Source: Streptomyces cathayae (GTDB lineage: Bacteria; Actinomycetota; Actinomycetes; Streptomycetales; Streptomycetaceae). From it: a DNA stretch of 64,000 nt. Both the position numbers and the translations under genes were made by a program. The stretch is taken from NCBI RefSeq assembly GCF_029760955.1, contig NZ_CP121682.1, forward strand, positions 6,076,001-6,140,000, written 5' to 3'. Shown one piece after another: positions 45,412 to 53,192 of the stretch (positions within the stretch are counted from its first letter, which is position 1; the number at the start of each line of letters is the position of its first letter). The notes below the pieces were generated by a model that was not told the DNA's origin, made no database searches, and worked only from the letters and a program-made list of their open reading frames with translations.

Positions 45412-45803
45412 CGCGGGATGTGAACGGGGCGAACCCGCCTGCGCGGGCGGTGGATTCCGGTTCCGGTTCCCACATCGAGCCCGGGGTCGAGCAGGACGCC
45501 GCCGCCCGCGGAGCCAAGGGGCCGGACGAACTGCGGCAGGAGATCGAGCGGACCCGGCACGAACTCGGCGACACCGTCGAGGAGCTGGCCGGAAAGATGG
45601 ATGTCAAGGGGCATGCGCTGGCCCGCGTGGACGACCTGCGCGACAAGGCCGGTGCGATGACCGTGCAGCTGCGGAGCAGCGCCACCCAGGTCCGGCGGGC
45701 CGGAACACGGAAGCCGTGGCCGGTGATGGTCGCCGGGGGAGCGGCGGCCGGGCTGGCCGCGACGGCCGGGATGGCGGTGCTGCGGCGGCGCGGGGCGCAC
45801 TGA
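45408..45803 (+). CDS. DUF3618-domain protein
   Basis: A 131-residue protein with the DUF3618 helix PDELRQEIERTRHELGDTVE and ELAGKMDVKGHA (about 39-71), then a predicted C-terminal membrane anchor (VMVAGGAAAGLAATAGMAVL). These proteins are regularly encoded after the holin-like DUF1469 gene, as here by ATGA coupling, and are thought to work together at the membrane; the function is unknown. Confidence 0.85.
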   Translation: MTRDVNGANPPARAVDSGSGSHIEPGVEQDAAARGAKGPDELRQEIERTRHELGDTVEELAGKMDVKGHALARVDDLRDKAGAMTVQLRSSATQVRRAGTRKPWPVMVAGGAAAGLAATAGMAVLRRRGAH

Positions 45804-45848
45804 CTGCGGACCGGAAGCGCCGCGGATTCGGGCGGGCACGGCCGGGGC

Positions 45849-45872
45849 CGGCCGGACGGGAGCGTCCGGCCG
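45849..45872. terminator. Bidirectional terminator between DUF3618 and nuclease genes
   Basis: CGGCCGGACG (45849-45858) pairs perfectly with CGTCCGGCCG (45863-45872) across a 4-base loop, between convergent genes. Confidence 0.75.
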
Positions 45873-45894
45873 ACCCTCGACGCGGGTGCACGCC

Positions 45895-47721
45895 CTACGG
45901 GCGGAAGCGCAGGATCTGTGGGTCGTGGTCGCTGATCTGGTCGTGGAACTCGGCGTTGATGTGCACGCTGTCGTACGAGAACGTGCCGCCGCGGCGGATC
46001 GACGGGCTGATCAGGATCTGGTCCAGGACCTGGCTGTTGCCCTGGTAGACGTAGGAGTAACGCTCGCTCCTGGGGAGGGACTTGACGGCTGACCAGAGAG
46101 TGTCCCGGCCCTCGAGGATCTTGGTCGTGGTGGAGAACTCGAAGTCGTTGATGTCGCCCAGGACGACGACGTCCGCGTTCTTCTGGGTCTTGAGGACCTT
46201 CGCGGTGAAGTCGTGGACCGCCTTCGCCTGGAGGTGGCGCTGGGTCTCGGAGCCGCGCGACGGCGGCTGGTACTGCGAGGTCAGGCTCTGGTCGCCGCCC
46301 TTGGAGGCGAAGTGGTTGGCGATCACGATGACCGTGCGGCCGCGGAAGACGAACTCGCCGGCCAGCGGCTTGCGGCTGTTCTCGAAGGCATGGGACGTCG
46401 GATCGATCCGGCCGGGGGAGTGCGTCAGGGCCGCCTTGCCGCGCACCTTGGCGACGCCGACGGCCGTGGTGGCGTCGCCGCCCGCGCGGTCGGTGAAGGA
46501 GACCCGCTCCGGGTCGAAGAGGAACACCTGGCGGATGTTGCCGCCCGGTTCGCCGCCGTCGGCCTTGTCCGCCGGGTCGACGGAGCGCCAGTCGTAGCGC
46601 GGGCCGCCGGCCGCCTCGATCGCGTCGATCAGCCCGGCCACCGTCTCGTCGGCGGCGACCGTGCCGTCGTCGGTGGAACCGTTGTTGTCCTGGATCTCCT
46701 CCAGGGAGACGATGTCAGGCGACCTCAGGTGGCGCACGATCGCGTCGGCGTGCGCGGCGAAGGTGCCGTCGGACGGGTCGAGGTTCTCCACGTTGTAGGT
46801 GGCGATCGCCAGTTCACCGGTGTGCTGCCGGCGGGTGGACTCGCGCCGCTGGTCCTTGCTCTTCAGCGTGCCGAGTTCGCCCGCCACGAGCGTGTAGCCG
46901 CCGAACTGGTTGAAGTCCAGCGGGCCCGCGGTGGTGCCGGCGAGGGTGTCGCCGACGTTCGCGTCGGGGAAGTCCGCGGCCCGGCCCAGGGACTGGATCT
47001 GCAGGCGGCCGGTGTTCCGGTCGTCGTAGGAGCCGTAGACCGTGCCGCCGCGCAGGGTGCGGTTCTCCCACGGCTTCACGGTGACCCAGAGTTCGGTGTA
47101 CGGGTCGGTGGCGCCGACCACCCGGGCGTCGGAGACCTGGACGTTCATGCCCTCCAGGGACTCGTAGAGGTCCAGGGCGTACCGGTCGGGGCGCAGCGGG
47201 AGTGCGTTGACCGAGCCGTTCGCGGCGGGGTCGCCGGCCGGGGTGTAGGCGGCGGGTACGGACCGCGCGTCGATCCTGGTGGCGGCCGGGACCGGGTTGC
47301 CGCGGGAGACGACGGTGACCGTGGGCCGGGTGATCTCCGTCAGCGACTGGTTGCCGGAGGCCGTACCGCCGGGGACGAACTCCGTGACCGTGCCGGAGAC
47401 CGTGACGGCGTCGCCGACGGCGACCCCCTGGGGGGTCGAACCGGTGAAGACGAAGACGCCCTCGCTGGTGGCCGGGTCGGCGTCCGGGTTCGGGTCCTGG
47501 ATCCAGAAGCCGCGGGACGAGCCGTAGGTGCGGATGCCGGTGACGATTCCGGTCACGTCGGTGACCTGCTGTCCGGCGTACGGCGATATCCGGGTGTCGC
47601 CCTGGATGTCGTGGATGCGCACGGACTCCGCGTGCGCGGGCGAGGCGAGGGTGACGGCGGACGCCGCGCACACGGCGGCGACGGTGAGCGCGGCGAGGCG
47701 CGCGGACGACTTGCTCGGCAA
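45895..47721 (-). CDS. Secreted endonuclease/exonuclease/phosphatase-family nuclease (ExeM/NucH-like)
   Basis: A 608-residue exported protein. The signal peptide runs MPSKSSARLAALTVAAVCAA to about AHA-ES at residue 31. An OB-fold-like domain (RIHDIQGDTRISPYAGQQVT, about 35-130) precedes the catalytic domain (about 300-608), with ATYNVENL, SLEEIQDN, NHFASKGGD, LGDINDF and SDHDP holding the Asn, Glu, His and Asp metal and catalytic residues. It probably degrades extracellular DNA. TTG start after GGAGGGA. Confidence 0.9.
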   Translation of the reverse strand: MPSKSSARLAALTVAAVCAASAVTLASPAHAESVRIHDIQGDTRISPYAGQQVTDVTGIVTGIRTYGSSRGFWIQDPNPDADPATSEGVFVFTGSTPQGVAVGDAVTVSGTVTEFVPGGTASGNQSLTEITRPTVTVVSRGNPVPAATRIDARSVPAAYTPAGDPAANGSVNALPLRPDRYALDLYESLEGMNVQVSDARVVGATDPYTELWVTVKPWENRTLRGGTVYGSYDDRNTGRLQIQSLGRAADFPDANVGDTLAGTTAGPLDFNQFGGYTLVAGELGTLKSKDQRRESTRRQHTGELAIATYNVENLDPSDGTFAAHADAIVRHLRSPDIVSLEEIQDNNGSTDDGTVAADETVAGLIDAIEAAGGPRYDWRSVDPADKADGGEPGGNIRQVFLFDPERVSFTDRAGGDATTAVGVAKVRGKAALTHSPGRIDPTSHAFENSRKPLAGEFVFRGRTVIVIANHFASKGGDQSLTSQYQPPSRGSETQRHLQAKAVHDFTAKVLKTQKNADVVVLGDINDFEFSTTTKILEGRDTLWSAVKSLPRSERYSYVYQGNSQVLDQILISPSIRRGGTFSYDSVHINAEFHDQISDHDPQILRFRP

Positions 47722-47774
47722 CGGATTCCCTCCGGGAAACGTGATGAGTGCCGGGGCGAGGGTGGCAGATGTGA

Positions 47775-47819
47775 CGTGCGGGGCGTGCGGGGTGTACGGG
47801 GTGTACGGGGCGTGCAGGC
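47775..47819 (-). repeat. Five 9-bp tandem repeats upstream of the nuclease gene
   Basis: Consecutive 9-mers read CGTGCGGGG, CGTGCGGGG, TGTACGGGG, TGTACGGGG and CGTGCAGGC on the plus strand, 54-98 bases upstream of the nuclease start. Regular 9-base spacing in a leader or promoter may mark repeated protein-binding sites, or may be slippage-prone simple sequence. Confidence 0.7.
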
Positions 47820-48007
47820 CCGGTGCGCGACCGTCCGCCGTTTTCTACGCGCGTCAATCTCCAGCCTGGCCAGGCCACTTGTCAAGGTTCCAGCCATGTA
47901 CGGCGGCTGAAGGAGAGGTGAAGCGGGCGGCTTGGGGGGGAAATCCGTCTAGGCTGAGCGGTTGAGCCACATGAGGCGCCGAGGACAGCACCTAGGAGAA
48001 ACAGCCG

Positions 48008-49471
48008 ATGTCAGACAGCTCCACCCTGCCGCCGGCGCGACTGCACCCCGACGCGGAGCTGGCGCGTGAAGCACTGTCCACGCCGTTGCTGTCCCGGGCG
48101 GTCCGACTCGCCCGCTGGGCCGGACCCGAGACCCGGGTCGACGCCGGTGGCGGGCTCGTCGACGCGCAGCTGCCCGCGGCGGCCGAGGTGCTCGGGCTGA
48201 GCGGGGAGGAGGCCGCCGCCGACGCCGGTGAGGCGTGGCGGGTCGCCGTGGACGCCGGGCTCGTCGACGTGGTCGACGAGGAGGAGGGCACCGTCACCGC
48301 GGGTGCCGACCTCGCGCTGCTCGCCGGGGGCGCGCCGCAGGACGTCCTCACGGTCTGGCTCGCCGCCCTGGAGACGGTGCTCGCCGACGCGAGCGTGCCC
48401 GACCTGGAGGGGCTCGTCGACGCCATCGCCGCCGGGGACGGATCCGGCGAACTCGACCTCGCCTCACTCGACTGGAACCCCGAGGCCGAGGCGGAGTTCC
48501 TGGACGGGGTGCTCCGCAACCTCTACCTGCTGACCGCCGGTGAGGAAGGCCCCGCCGGGGTACCGGTGCCGCTGCCCGCGCTGGCCGCGTCCGCGCTCGT
48601 CCCCGACGACATGCCGGAGCCCACCGACGACGTGCTGCGGCAGGTGTCCGACGCGATGATGCGGCTGGACGACCAGTTCCGCATGCTGGCGCCGGTCGGA
48701 CTCGTGGAGTACCAGCCGGTCGACGAGACGCTGTTGGTCGAGACCGATGAAGAGTCTGTGGATCCTGCAGAGTCCGTGGAGTCCGCGGAGCCGCAGGACG
48801 ACACCGACGTCTCCCGCTACGGCGTGGTGCGGCTGACCCCGCTCGGGCTGTACGGGCTGCGGGCCCGGCTGCTGGAGGCCGGGTTCGAGGCACCGGCGGT
48901 CGGGGACCTCGCGGACAAGGGTGCCGACGCGCTGCTCGACGGTACGGCCGTGTTCCCGCCGTCGGCGGCTCACGCGGAGACCGAACAGTGGCTCGCCCGG
49001 CGTGAACCGCTGGCCGCGGCACGGGAGTTGCTGGCCGCGGCGCGCGGGAGCGACAAGAGCGCCCCGCTGCGGCGGCTGCAGTGCCAGCAGGCGCTGTCGC
49101 TGGTCGGCCTCTCGGCCGAGCCCGCCCTGCGGGAGGTGCTCGACGACGCGGAACTCGGCGGGCTGGCCCGGGTGTGGCTGACCGAGCACGGGGCCGCCGA
49201 CGTCCCGCCGCCCTCCGAGGCGATGATCTTCTGGCTGACCGTCGACACGGTCGCCGCGCAGCTCGCCGCCGAGGGCAACTCCGAGGAACTGCGGGCCCTG
49301 GTGGAGGGACTGGCCCGCCAGCACAGCGGCTTCTTCGCCACGGCCTGGCGGGTGGAGCACCCGGCCACGGCGGAGGTGCTGGAGGCGATGGGCCGGCTGC
49401 ACCCGGACAAGAAGATCGCCAAGGAGGCCCGCAAGGCAGCCTTCAAGGCCCGCTCGCAGCACGGGGGTTGA
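48008..49471 (+). CDS. Conserved hypothetical protein
   Basis: A 487-residue soluble, acidic, Ala/Leu-rich protein that I do not recognise. No signal peptide, membrane helix or nucleotide motif is visible. A helical N-terminal region (ARLHPDAELAREALSTPLLS) may include a winged-helix-like stretch (YGVVRLTPLGLYGLRARLLE). The C-terminal part (HPDKKIAKEARKAAFKARSQ) resembles HEAT-like or armadillo-like helices. ATG preceded by TAGGAGA. Confidence 0.75.
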   Translation: MSDSSTLPPARLHPDAELAREALSTPLLSRAVRLARWAGPETRVDAGGGLVDAQLPAAAEVLGLSGEEAAADAGEAWRVAVDAGLVDVVDEEEGTVTAGADLALLAGGAPQDVLTVWLAALETVLADASVPDLEGLVDAIAAGDGSGELDLASLDWNPEAEAEFLDGVLRNLYLLTAGEEGPAGVPVPLPALAASALVPDDMPEPTDDVLRQVSDAMMRLDDQFRMLAPVGLVEYQPVDETLLVETDEESVDPAESVESAEPQDDTDVSRYGVVRLTPLGLYGLRARLLEAGFEAPAVGDLADKGADALLDGTAVFPPSAAHAETEQWLARREPLAAARELLAAARGSDKSAPLRRLQCQQALSLVGLSAEPALREVLDDAELGGLARVWLTEHGAADVPPPSEAMIFWLTVDTVAAQLAAEGNSEELRALVEGLARQHSGFFATAWRVEHPATAEVLEAMGRLHPDKKIAKEARKAAFKARSQHGG

Positions 49472-49502
49472 GGGTTCCCACTCGGGGGCCTTGGAGCACG
49501 TG

Positions 49503-49520
49503 CGGGGCCGGACGGCCCCG
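49503..49520 (+). terminator. Hairpin after the conserved hypothetical gene
   Basis: CGGGGCC (49503-49509) and GGCCCCG (49514-49520) with loop GGAC, extendable by two G-T pairs, 31 bases after the stop. Confidence 0.55.
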
Positions 49521-49558
49521 TGCGGTTCACCGAAGCGGTGGCCGGGATGCCCCGCGGA

Positions 49559-49580
49559 GTTCAATCGGCGTTCAGGCGTG
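49559..49580 (+). promoter_or_regulatory. Possible PHO box upstream of the PhoX gene
   Basis: Two 11-base direct repeats, GTTCAATCGGC and GTTCAGGCGTG, match the spacing and GTTCA core of Streptomyces PhoP-binding repeats. A GTTCACC core also occurs at 49525-49531. The sites lie 63-118 bases before the phosphatase start, consistent with phosphate control. Confidence 0.5.
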
Positions 49581-49642
49581 GGCGGAAGCGTGACGGTGTA
49601 CGAGGCCGGTCCTCACGGCAACTCACCGCCACAGGAGACTCC

Positions 49643-51100
49643 ATGTCGCTCACCCGCAGGGACTTCACCAGAACATCCGCGGTCGCCGGTGCCGGTGTCG
49701 CACTGGTGGGCAGCGTCGGCGCCCTCGCCTCCGCACCCCACGCCCTCGCGTCCCACGACGCCGAGAGCGTGGGAGAGGACCGGGAGCAGGCCCGGCGGCA
49801 CCACCCCACGGTCGGCTACGGCCCCCTGGTCCCCGACCCCGACGGCATCCTCGCCCTGCCCGCCGGCTTCTCGTACCGCATCCTCACGTACACGGGCAGG
49901 ACCAGGCTCGAGACCGGCGAGTTCACCCCGGCCGAGCACGACGGCACGGCCGCCTTCCCCGGCCCGCGCGGCACCACCCTCCTGGTCAACAACCACGAGA
50001 TCGACGGCCCGCGCGACGAGGCGGAGTTCCCCGTCCCGCTCGCCGAGGGCCTCGTCTACGACCCGGGCGCCCCCGGCGGCTGCACGGTCGTCGAGGTGCG
50101 CCCCGACGGCAGCGTCGCCGAGTGGGTCGGCATCGCCGGCACCGCCGACAACTGCGCGGGCGGCAGCACCCCCTGGGACACCTGGCTCACCTGCGAGGAG
50201 AACTCCGACCGGGCCGGCGAGAACGGCATGACCAAGGACCACGGCTACGTCTTCGAGGTCGACCCGGCCGACCGGCGCGCCAACCGCGACCCCAAGCCGC
50301 TGAAGTTCTTCGGCCGTTACGACCACGAGGCCGTCGTCATCGACCCCAGGCGCGGCCACGCCTACCTCACCGAGGACGCCGACGAGCCCAACGGCCTGTT
50401 CTTCCGCTGGAGTCCGCCCGAGGACTTCCGCCACGGCCCCGGCAGGTTCCGCACCCTCGCCGACGACGCGGGCGTCCTCCAGGCGCCCAAGTGCTACGAC
50501 TCCGGCGGCCGGTTCGTCGACGACCTCTCCCGCGCCACCAGGACCGGCACGGTGTACGGCGTCGACTGGGTCGACGTACCGGACCGCGACGCGCGGACCG
50601 TCTCCGTGCGCGAGCAGTTCGGGCCCGGTGAGATCACCCGGGGCCGCAAGCTGGAGGGCATGTGGTGGGGCGACGGCGGGGCGTACTTCGTCTCCTCGTA
50701 CGCCCGTGAGGAGAGCCCCGTCCAGCACGACGGCCAGGTCTGGTTCTACGACCCCCGGCGCCGCACCCTGACCCTCAAGGTCCTGCTCGGCGTGAACCCC
50801 GACCCCGGCAAGGAAGGCGCCTTCGACGGCCCCGACAACATCACCGTCTCCCCGTACGGCGGGCTGGTCATCGCCGAGGACGGCGACGGCGTGCAGCACC
50901 TGTTCGGCGCCACCGACAGCGGACGCACCTACCCCATCGCCCGCAACGAACTGAACATCGGCACCGAACAGGAGCCGGAGTTCAGCGAGTTCACCGGCGT
51001 CACCTTCTCGCCCGACGGAAGGACCCTGTACACCAACATCCAGGAACCGGGCATCCTGCTCGCCGTCACCGGCCCCTGGAAGCGGCAGAAGCGCCGGTAG
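49643..51100 (+). CDS. PhoX-family (DUF839) alkaline phosphatase, Tat-exported
   Basis: A 485-residue PhoX-type protein. The twin-arginine leader is SLTRRDFTRTSAVAGAGVAL. The beta-propeller body has NNHE, ENSDRAGENGMTKDHGYVFE, FGRYDHEAVVIDP, YLTEDADEPNGLFFRW and KLEGMWWGDGGAYFVSSYA, the residues that hold the Ca/Fe site in PhoX. ATG at 49643 with AGGAG 6 bases upstream. The likely role is scavenging phosphate from esters outside the cell; the neighbouring secreted nuclease would supply nucleotides. Confidence 0.9.
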   Translation: MSLTRRDFTRTSAVAGAGVALVGSVGALASAPHALASHDAESVGEDREQARRHHPTVGYGPLVPDPDGILALPAGFSYRILTYTGRTRLETGEFTPAEHDGTAAFPGPRGTTLLVNNHEIDGPRDEAEFPVPLAEGLVYDPGAPGGCTVVEVRPDGSVAEWVGIAGTADNCAGGSTPWDTWLTCEENSDRAGENGMTKDHGYVFEVDPADRRANRDPKPLKFFGRYDHEAVVIDPRRGHAYLTEDADEPNGLFFRWSPPEDFRHGPGRFRTLADDAGVLQAPKCYDSGGRFVDDLSRATRTGTVYGVDWVDVPDRDARTVSVREQFGPGEITRGRKLEGMWWGDGGAYFVSSYAREESPVQHDGQVWFYDPRRRTLTLKVLLGVNPDPGKEGAFDGPDNITVSPYGGLVIAEDGDGVQHLFGATDSGRTYPIARNELNIGTEQEPEFSEFTGVTFSPDGRTLYTNIQEPGILLAVTGPWKRQKRR

Positions 51101-51133
51101 TTAATTCGCTCGCCCGACCGAGGGTCGCCCTTT

Positions 51134-51139
51134 TAGAGT
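51134..51139 (+). promoter_or_regulatory. -10 box of the Y-RNA cluster
   Basis: TAGAGT ends 7 bases before 51147, the first base of the closing helix of RNA A, so the predicted transcription start coincides with the RNA's 5' end. No good -35 was seen. A weak hairpin (CGACC/GGTCG at 51115-51127) and CCCTTTT just upstream may end phoX transcription. Confidence 0.5.
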
Positions 51140-51146
51140 GATGCAC

Positions 51147-51284
51147 GTCCAGGTGCGAAGGCAGGACCTACTTCCACTCATAATGGGGCGGTCACGGGTT
51201 CGAGTCCCGTCACCGGCACAACACGCCGGTGTAGCTCAGGGGTCAGAGCACCATCGTCGGTTCCGCCGGCCTTGATCTCTGGAC
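51147..51284 (+). ncRNA. YrlA-type Y RNA (A) with circularly permuted tRNA-like domain
   Basis: The order is T-arm, acceptor 3' strand, loop, acceptor 5' strand, D-arm, the reverse of a tRNA. T-arm ACGGG-TTCGAGT-CCCGT is at 51194-51210. CACCGGC (51211-51217) pairs with GCCGGTG (51225-51231) across ACAACAC. D-arm GCTC-AGGGGTCA-GAGC is at 51234-51249. Outer helices are GTCCAG/CTGGAC (51147-51152 with 51279-51284), AAGGC/GCCTT (51158-51162 with 51269-51273), GGACC/GGTTC and ATGG/CCAT. An internal loop GTGCG opposite GATCT lies between the first two. This is the YrlA layout: a Ro-binding stem plus a tRNA mimic without a free CCA end. Confidence 0.8.
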
Positions 51285-51300
51285 ACCACAACTTCATGCA

Positions 51301-51372
51301 CCTCCCGGTGCGCGGGCGAAGGTTCCTTCGTTGTGATCGAATCCAGGCCGCCGCCGACTTGATCTCGGGAGG
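51301..51372 (+). ncRNA. Short Y RNA (B) without the tRNA-like domain
   Basis: A perfect closing helix CCTCCCG (51301-51307) with CGGGAGG (51366-51372) is followed inside by the same GTGCG (51308-51312) opposite GATCT (51361-51365) internal loop as RNA A. GGCG/CGCC pairs come next, but the base-pairing competes with a hairpin CGAAGG-TT-CCTTCG (51317-51330). TTGATCGAATCC-like sequence near 51335 may be a trace of a T-loop. At 72 bases it is about half the size of RNAs A and C. Confidence 0.6.
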
Positions 51373-51385
51373 CGCGGCATCTGGT

Positions 51386-51527
51386 GGGTGCCCGGTGCGC
51401 AGGCAGCGGGTACTTCTCGGATCGGGTTCATTGCGGGTTCGAATCCCGTCATCGGCTTCGGGCCGGTGTGGCGGAAGTGGAAGACGCGCCTGACTTGTTC
51501 CGCGGCCGCCTCGTTTCTCGGGCACCC
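51386..51527 (+). ncRNA. YrlA-type Y RNA (C) with tRNA-Leu-like permuted domain
   Basis: A perfect 9-bp closing helix, GGGTGCCCG (51386-51394) with CGGGCACCC (51519-51527), is followed by GTGCG (51395-51399) and AGGC/GCCT (51401-51404 with 51508-51511). The tRNA mimic has T-arm GCGGG-TTCGAAT-CCCGT (51433-51449), acceptor CATCGGC (51450-51456) with GCCGGTG (51462-51468) closed by a UUCG-type loop, and D-arm GCG/CGC (51471-51473 with 51485-51487) enclosing an A/G-rich loop. The last part resembles the 5' third of a tRNA-Leu. It ends 51 bases before the Ro60 start. Confidence 0.78.
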
Positions 51528-51578
51528 TCCTTTGTCGTGCCTCCCTCCGGAACGGAAATGAATTCGGGGGAATTCACC

Positions 51579-53162
51579 ATGGCGCGATTCAACACCCGGG
51601 CCGCCAAGGCACAGTCGGCGTCGCGCGTGACGTCGACCGGCCGCGTGCTGCGTACGTACGAGGGCGGCCGTGGGCGCGAGCGGGAGCCGCGCTCCGAACT
51701 CTTCCTGCTCGCCGTCTCCCACCTCGTGACGCAGCGGACCTTCTACGAGGCCGGCGACGACCGTGACGACCGGTTCGCGAAGCTCGTGCGCGAGCTCGCC
51801 GTGAGCGACCCGTCCTGGACGGCCGGGCTGCTCGGCTGGCTGCGCGGCGAGGGAAACCTGCGGACCGCCTCGATCGTGGGCGCCGCCGAGTACGTCAAGG
51901 CCCGCCTCGACGCCGGCGTGACCGGCGGCCCGTCGAACCGGCAGGTCGTGGACTCCGTGCTGCGGCGGCCCGACGAGCCCGGCGAACTGCTCGCCTACTG
52001 GACCGCGATGTACGGCCGGAACGTCCCGAAGCCGGTCAAGCGAGGTGTCGCCGACGCCGTACGGCGGCTCTACGGCGGCAAGGCCCTGCTGAAGTACGAC
52101 ACCGCCTCCAAGGGCTACCGCTTCGGCGACATCCTCAACCTGGTGCACGCGGCCCCCGACCCGGACAAGCCGTGGCAGGGCGAACTGTTCCGGTACGCCC
52201 TCGACCGCCGGCACAACCCGGACACCGCGGTTCCGCCCGCCCCGAACCGTGTCCTCACCGCGCACCACGAGCTGATGGCGCTGCCCGTCGAGGAGCGGCG
52301 CGCGGTCGTCACCGCACCCGACGGAGCCGAGCGGCTCGCCGCCGCGGGCATCACCTGGGAGGCGCTGGCGGGCTGGCTGCAGGGGCCGATGGACAAGGCG
52401 GCCTGGGAGGCCATGATCCCGTCCATGGGCACGATGGCCCTGGTGCGGAACCTGCGGAACTTCGACGAGGCGGGGGTGTCCGACGAGGTCGCCGCGCGGG
52501 TCGCCGACCGCCTCGCCGACCCGGCGGAGGTCGCGAAGTCGCGGCAGTTCCCCTTCCGGTACCTCGCCGCGTACCGGCACGCGCCGTCGCCGCGCTGGTC
52601 GTACCCGCTGGAGCGGGCGCTCGGTCACTCGCTGGCCAACGTGCCCGCGATGCCCGGCCGCACCCTGGTGCTCGTCGACCGCTCGGGCTCGATGTTCTCC
52701 TCACGGATGTCGGACCGCTCCGAGCTGACCCGCGCGGACGCGGCGGCGGTCTTCGGCACGGCGCTCGCGCTGCGGGCCGCGAAGGCGGACCTCGTCGAGT
52801 TCGGCTCGACGAGCAAGCCGGTGCCGTTCCGCCGGGGCGAGGCGGTGCTGAAGATCCTCGGCCGGTTCGGCGACCTCGGCGGCACCGACACCACCGGGGC
52901 GGTGCGCCGGCACTACGAGCGGCACGACCGGGTGCTGATCGTCACCGACGAGCAGTACACCCACAGCCGGCACGGCGACCCGACCGAGCAGGTCCCGGCC
53001 GATGTGCCGGTCTACACCTGGAACCTCGCCGGATACCGTGCGGGCCACGGCCCGTCGGGCACGGCGAACCGGCACACCTTCGGCGGCCTGTCGGACGCCG
53101 CTTTCCGCATGGTCCCGCTGCTCGAGGCCGGGCGGGACGCCGACTGGCCGTGGGCCGTCTGA
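51579..53162 (+). CDS. rsr: Ro60/Rsr orthologue: TROVE domain with von Willebrand A domain
   Basis: A 527-residue protein with an N-terminal TROVE HEAT-repeat ring (about 20-350; QRTFYEAGDDRDDRFAKLV, FPFRYLAAYR) and a C-terminal vWA domain whose MIDAS motif is intact: Asp367-x-Ser369-x-Ser371 (VLVDRSGSMFSS), Thr near 438 and Asp457 (VLIVTDEQY). Ro60 binds Y RNAs and misfolded RNAs; in Deinococcus Rsr works with PNPase through a Y RNA. The ATG at 51579 has GGGGGA upstream. Three Y-RNA modules lie directly before it, an arrangement expected for a Ro ribonucleoprotein. Confidence 0.94.
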   Translation: MARFNTRAAKAQSASRVTSTGRVLRTYEGGRGREREPRSELFLLAVSHLVTQRTFYEAGDDRDDRFAKLVRELAVSDPSWTAGLLGWLRGEGNLRTASIVGAAEYVKARLDAGVTGGPSNRQVVDSVLRRPDEPGELLAYWTAMYGRNVPKPVKRGVADAVRRLYGGKALLKYDTASKGYRFGDILNLVHAAPDPDKPWQGELFRYALDRRHNPDTAVPPAPNRVLTAHHELMALPVEERRAVVTAPDGAERLAAAGITWEALAGWLQGPMDKAAWEAMIPSMGTMALVRNLRNFDEAGVSDEVAARVADRLADPAEVAKSRQFPFRYLAAYRHAPSPRWSYPLERALGHSLANVPAMPGRTLVLVDRSGSMFSSRMSDRSELTRADAAAVFGTALALRAAKADLVEFGSTSKPVPFRRGEAVLKILGRFGDLGGTDTTGAVRRHYERHDRVLIVTDEQYTHSRHGDPTEQVPADVPVYTWNLAGYRAGHGPSGTANRHTFGGLSDAAFRMVPLLEAGRDADWPWAV

Positions 53163-53192
53163 GCCGGTCCCCGGGGAGGCCGGCCCACGGTC

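Noticed and set aside
47775..47819. CRISPR-like array
   Set aside because: Repeats are 9 bp with no spacers and no cas genes nearby.
51181..51260. Canonical tRNA gene suggested by T-arm, acceptor stem and D-arm sequences
   Set aside because: The arms are in permuted order (T-arm before D-arm), the acceptor stem is closed by a loop and there is no tRNA with D-arm first. It fits a YrlA tRNA mimic instead.
51431..51513. tRNA-Leu pseudogene
   Set aside because: The tRNA-like parts are enclosed by a perfect 9-bp helix and the same GTGCG loop as RNA A, and lie directly upstream of Ro60, which argues for a Y RNA.
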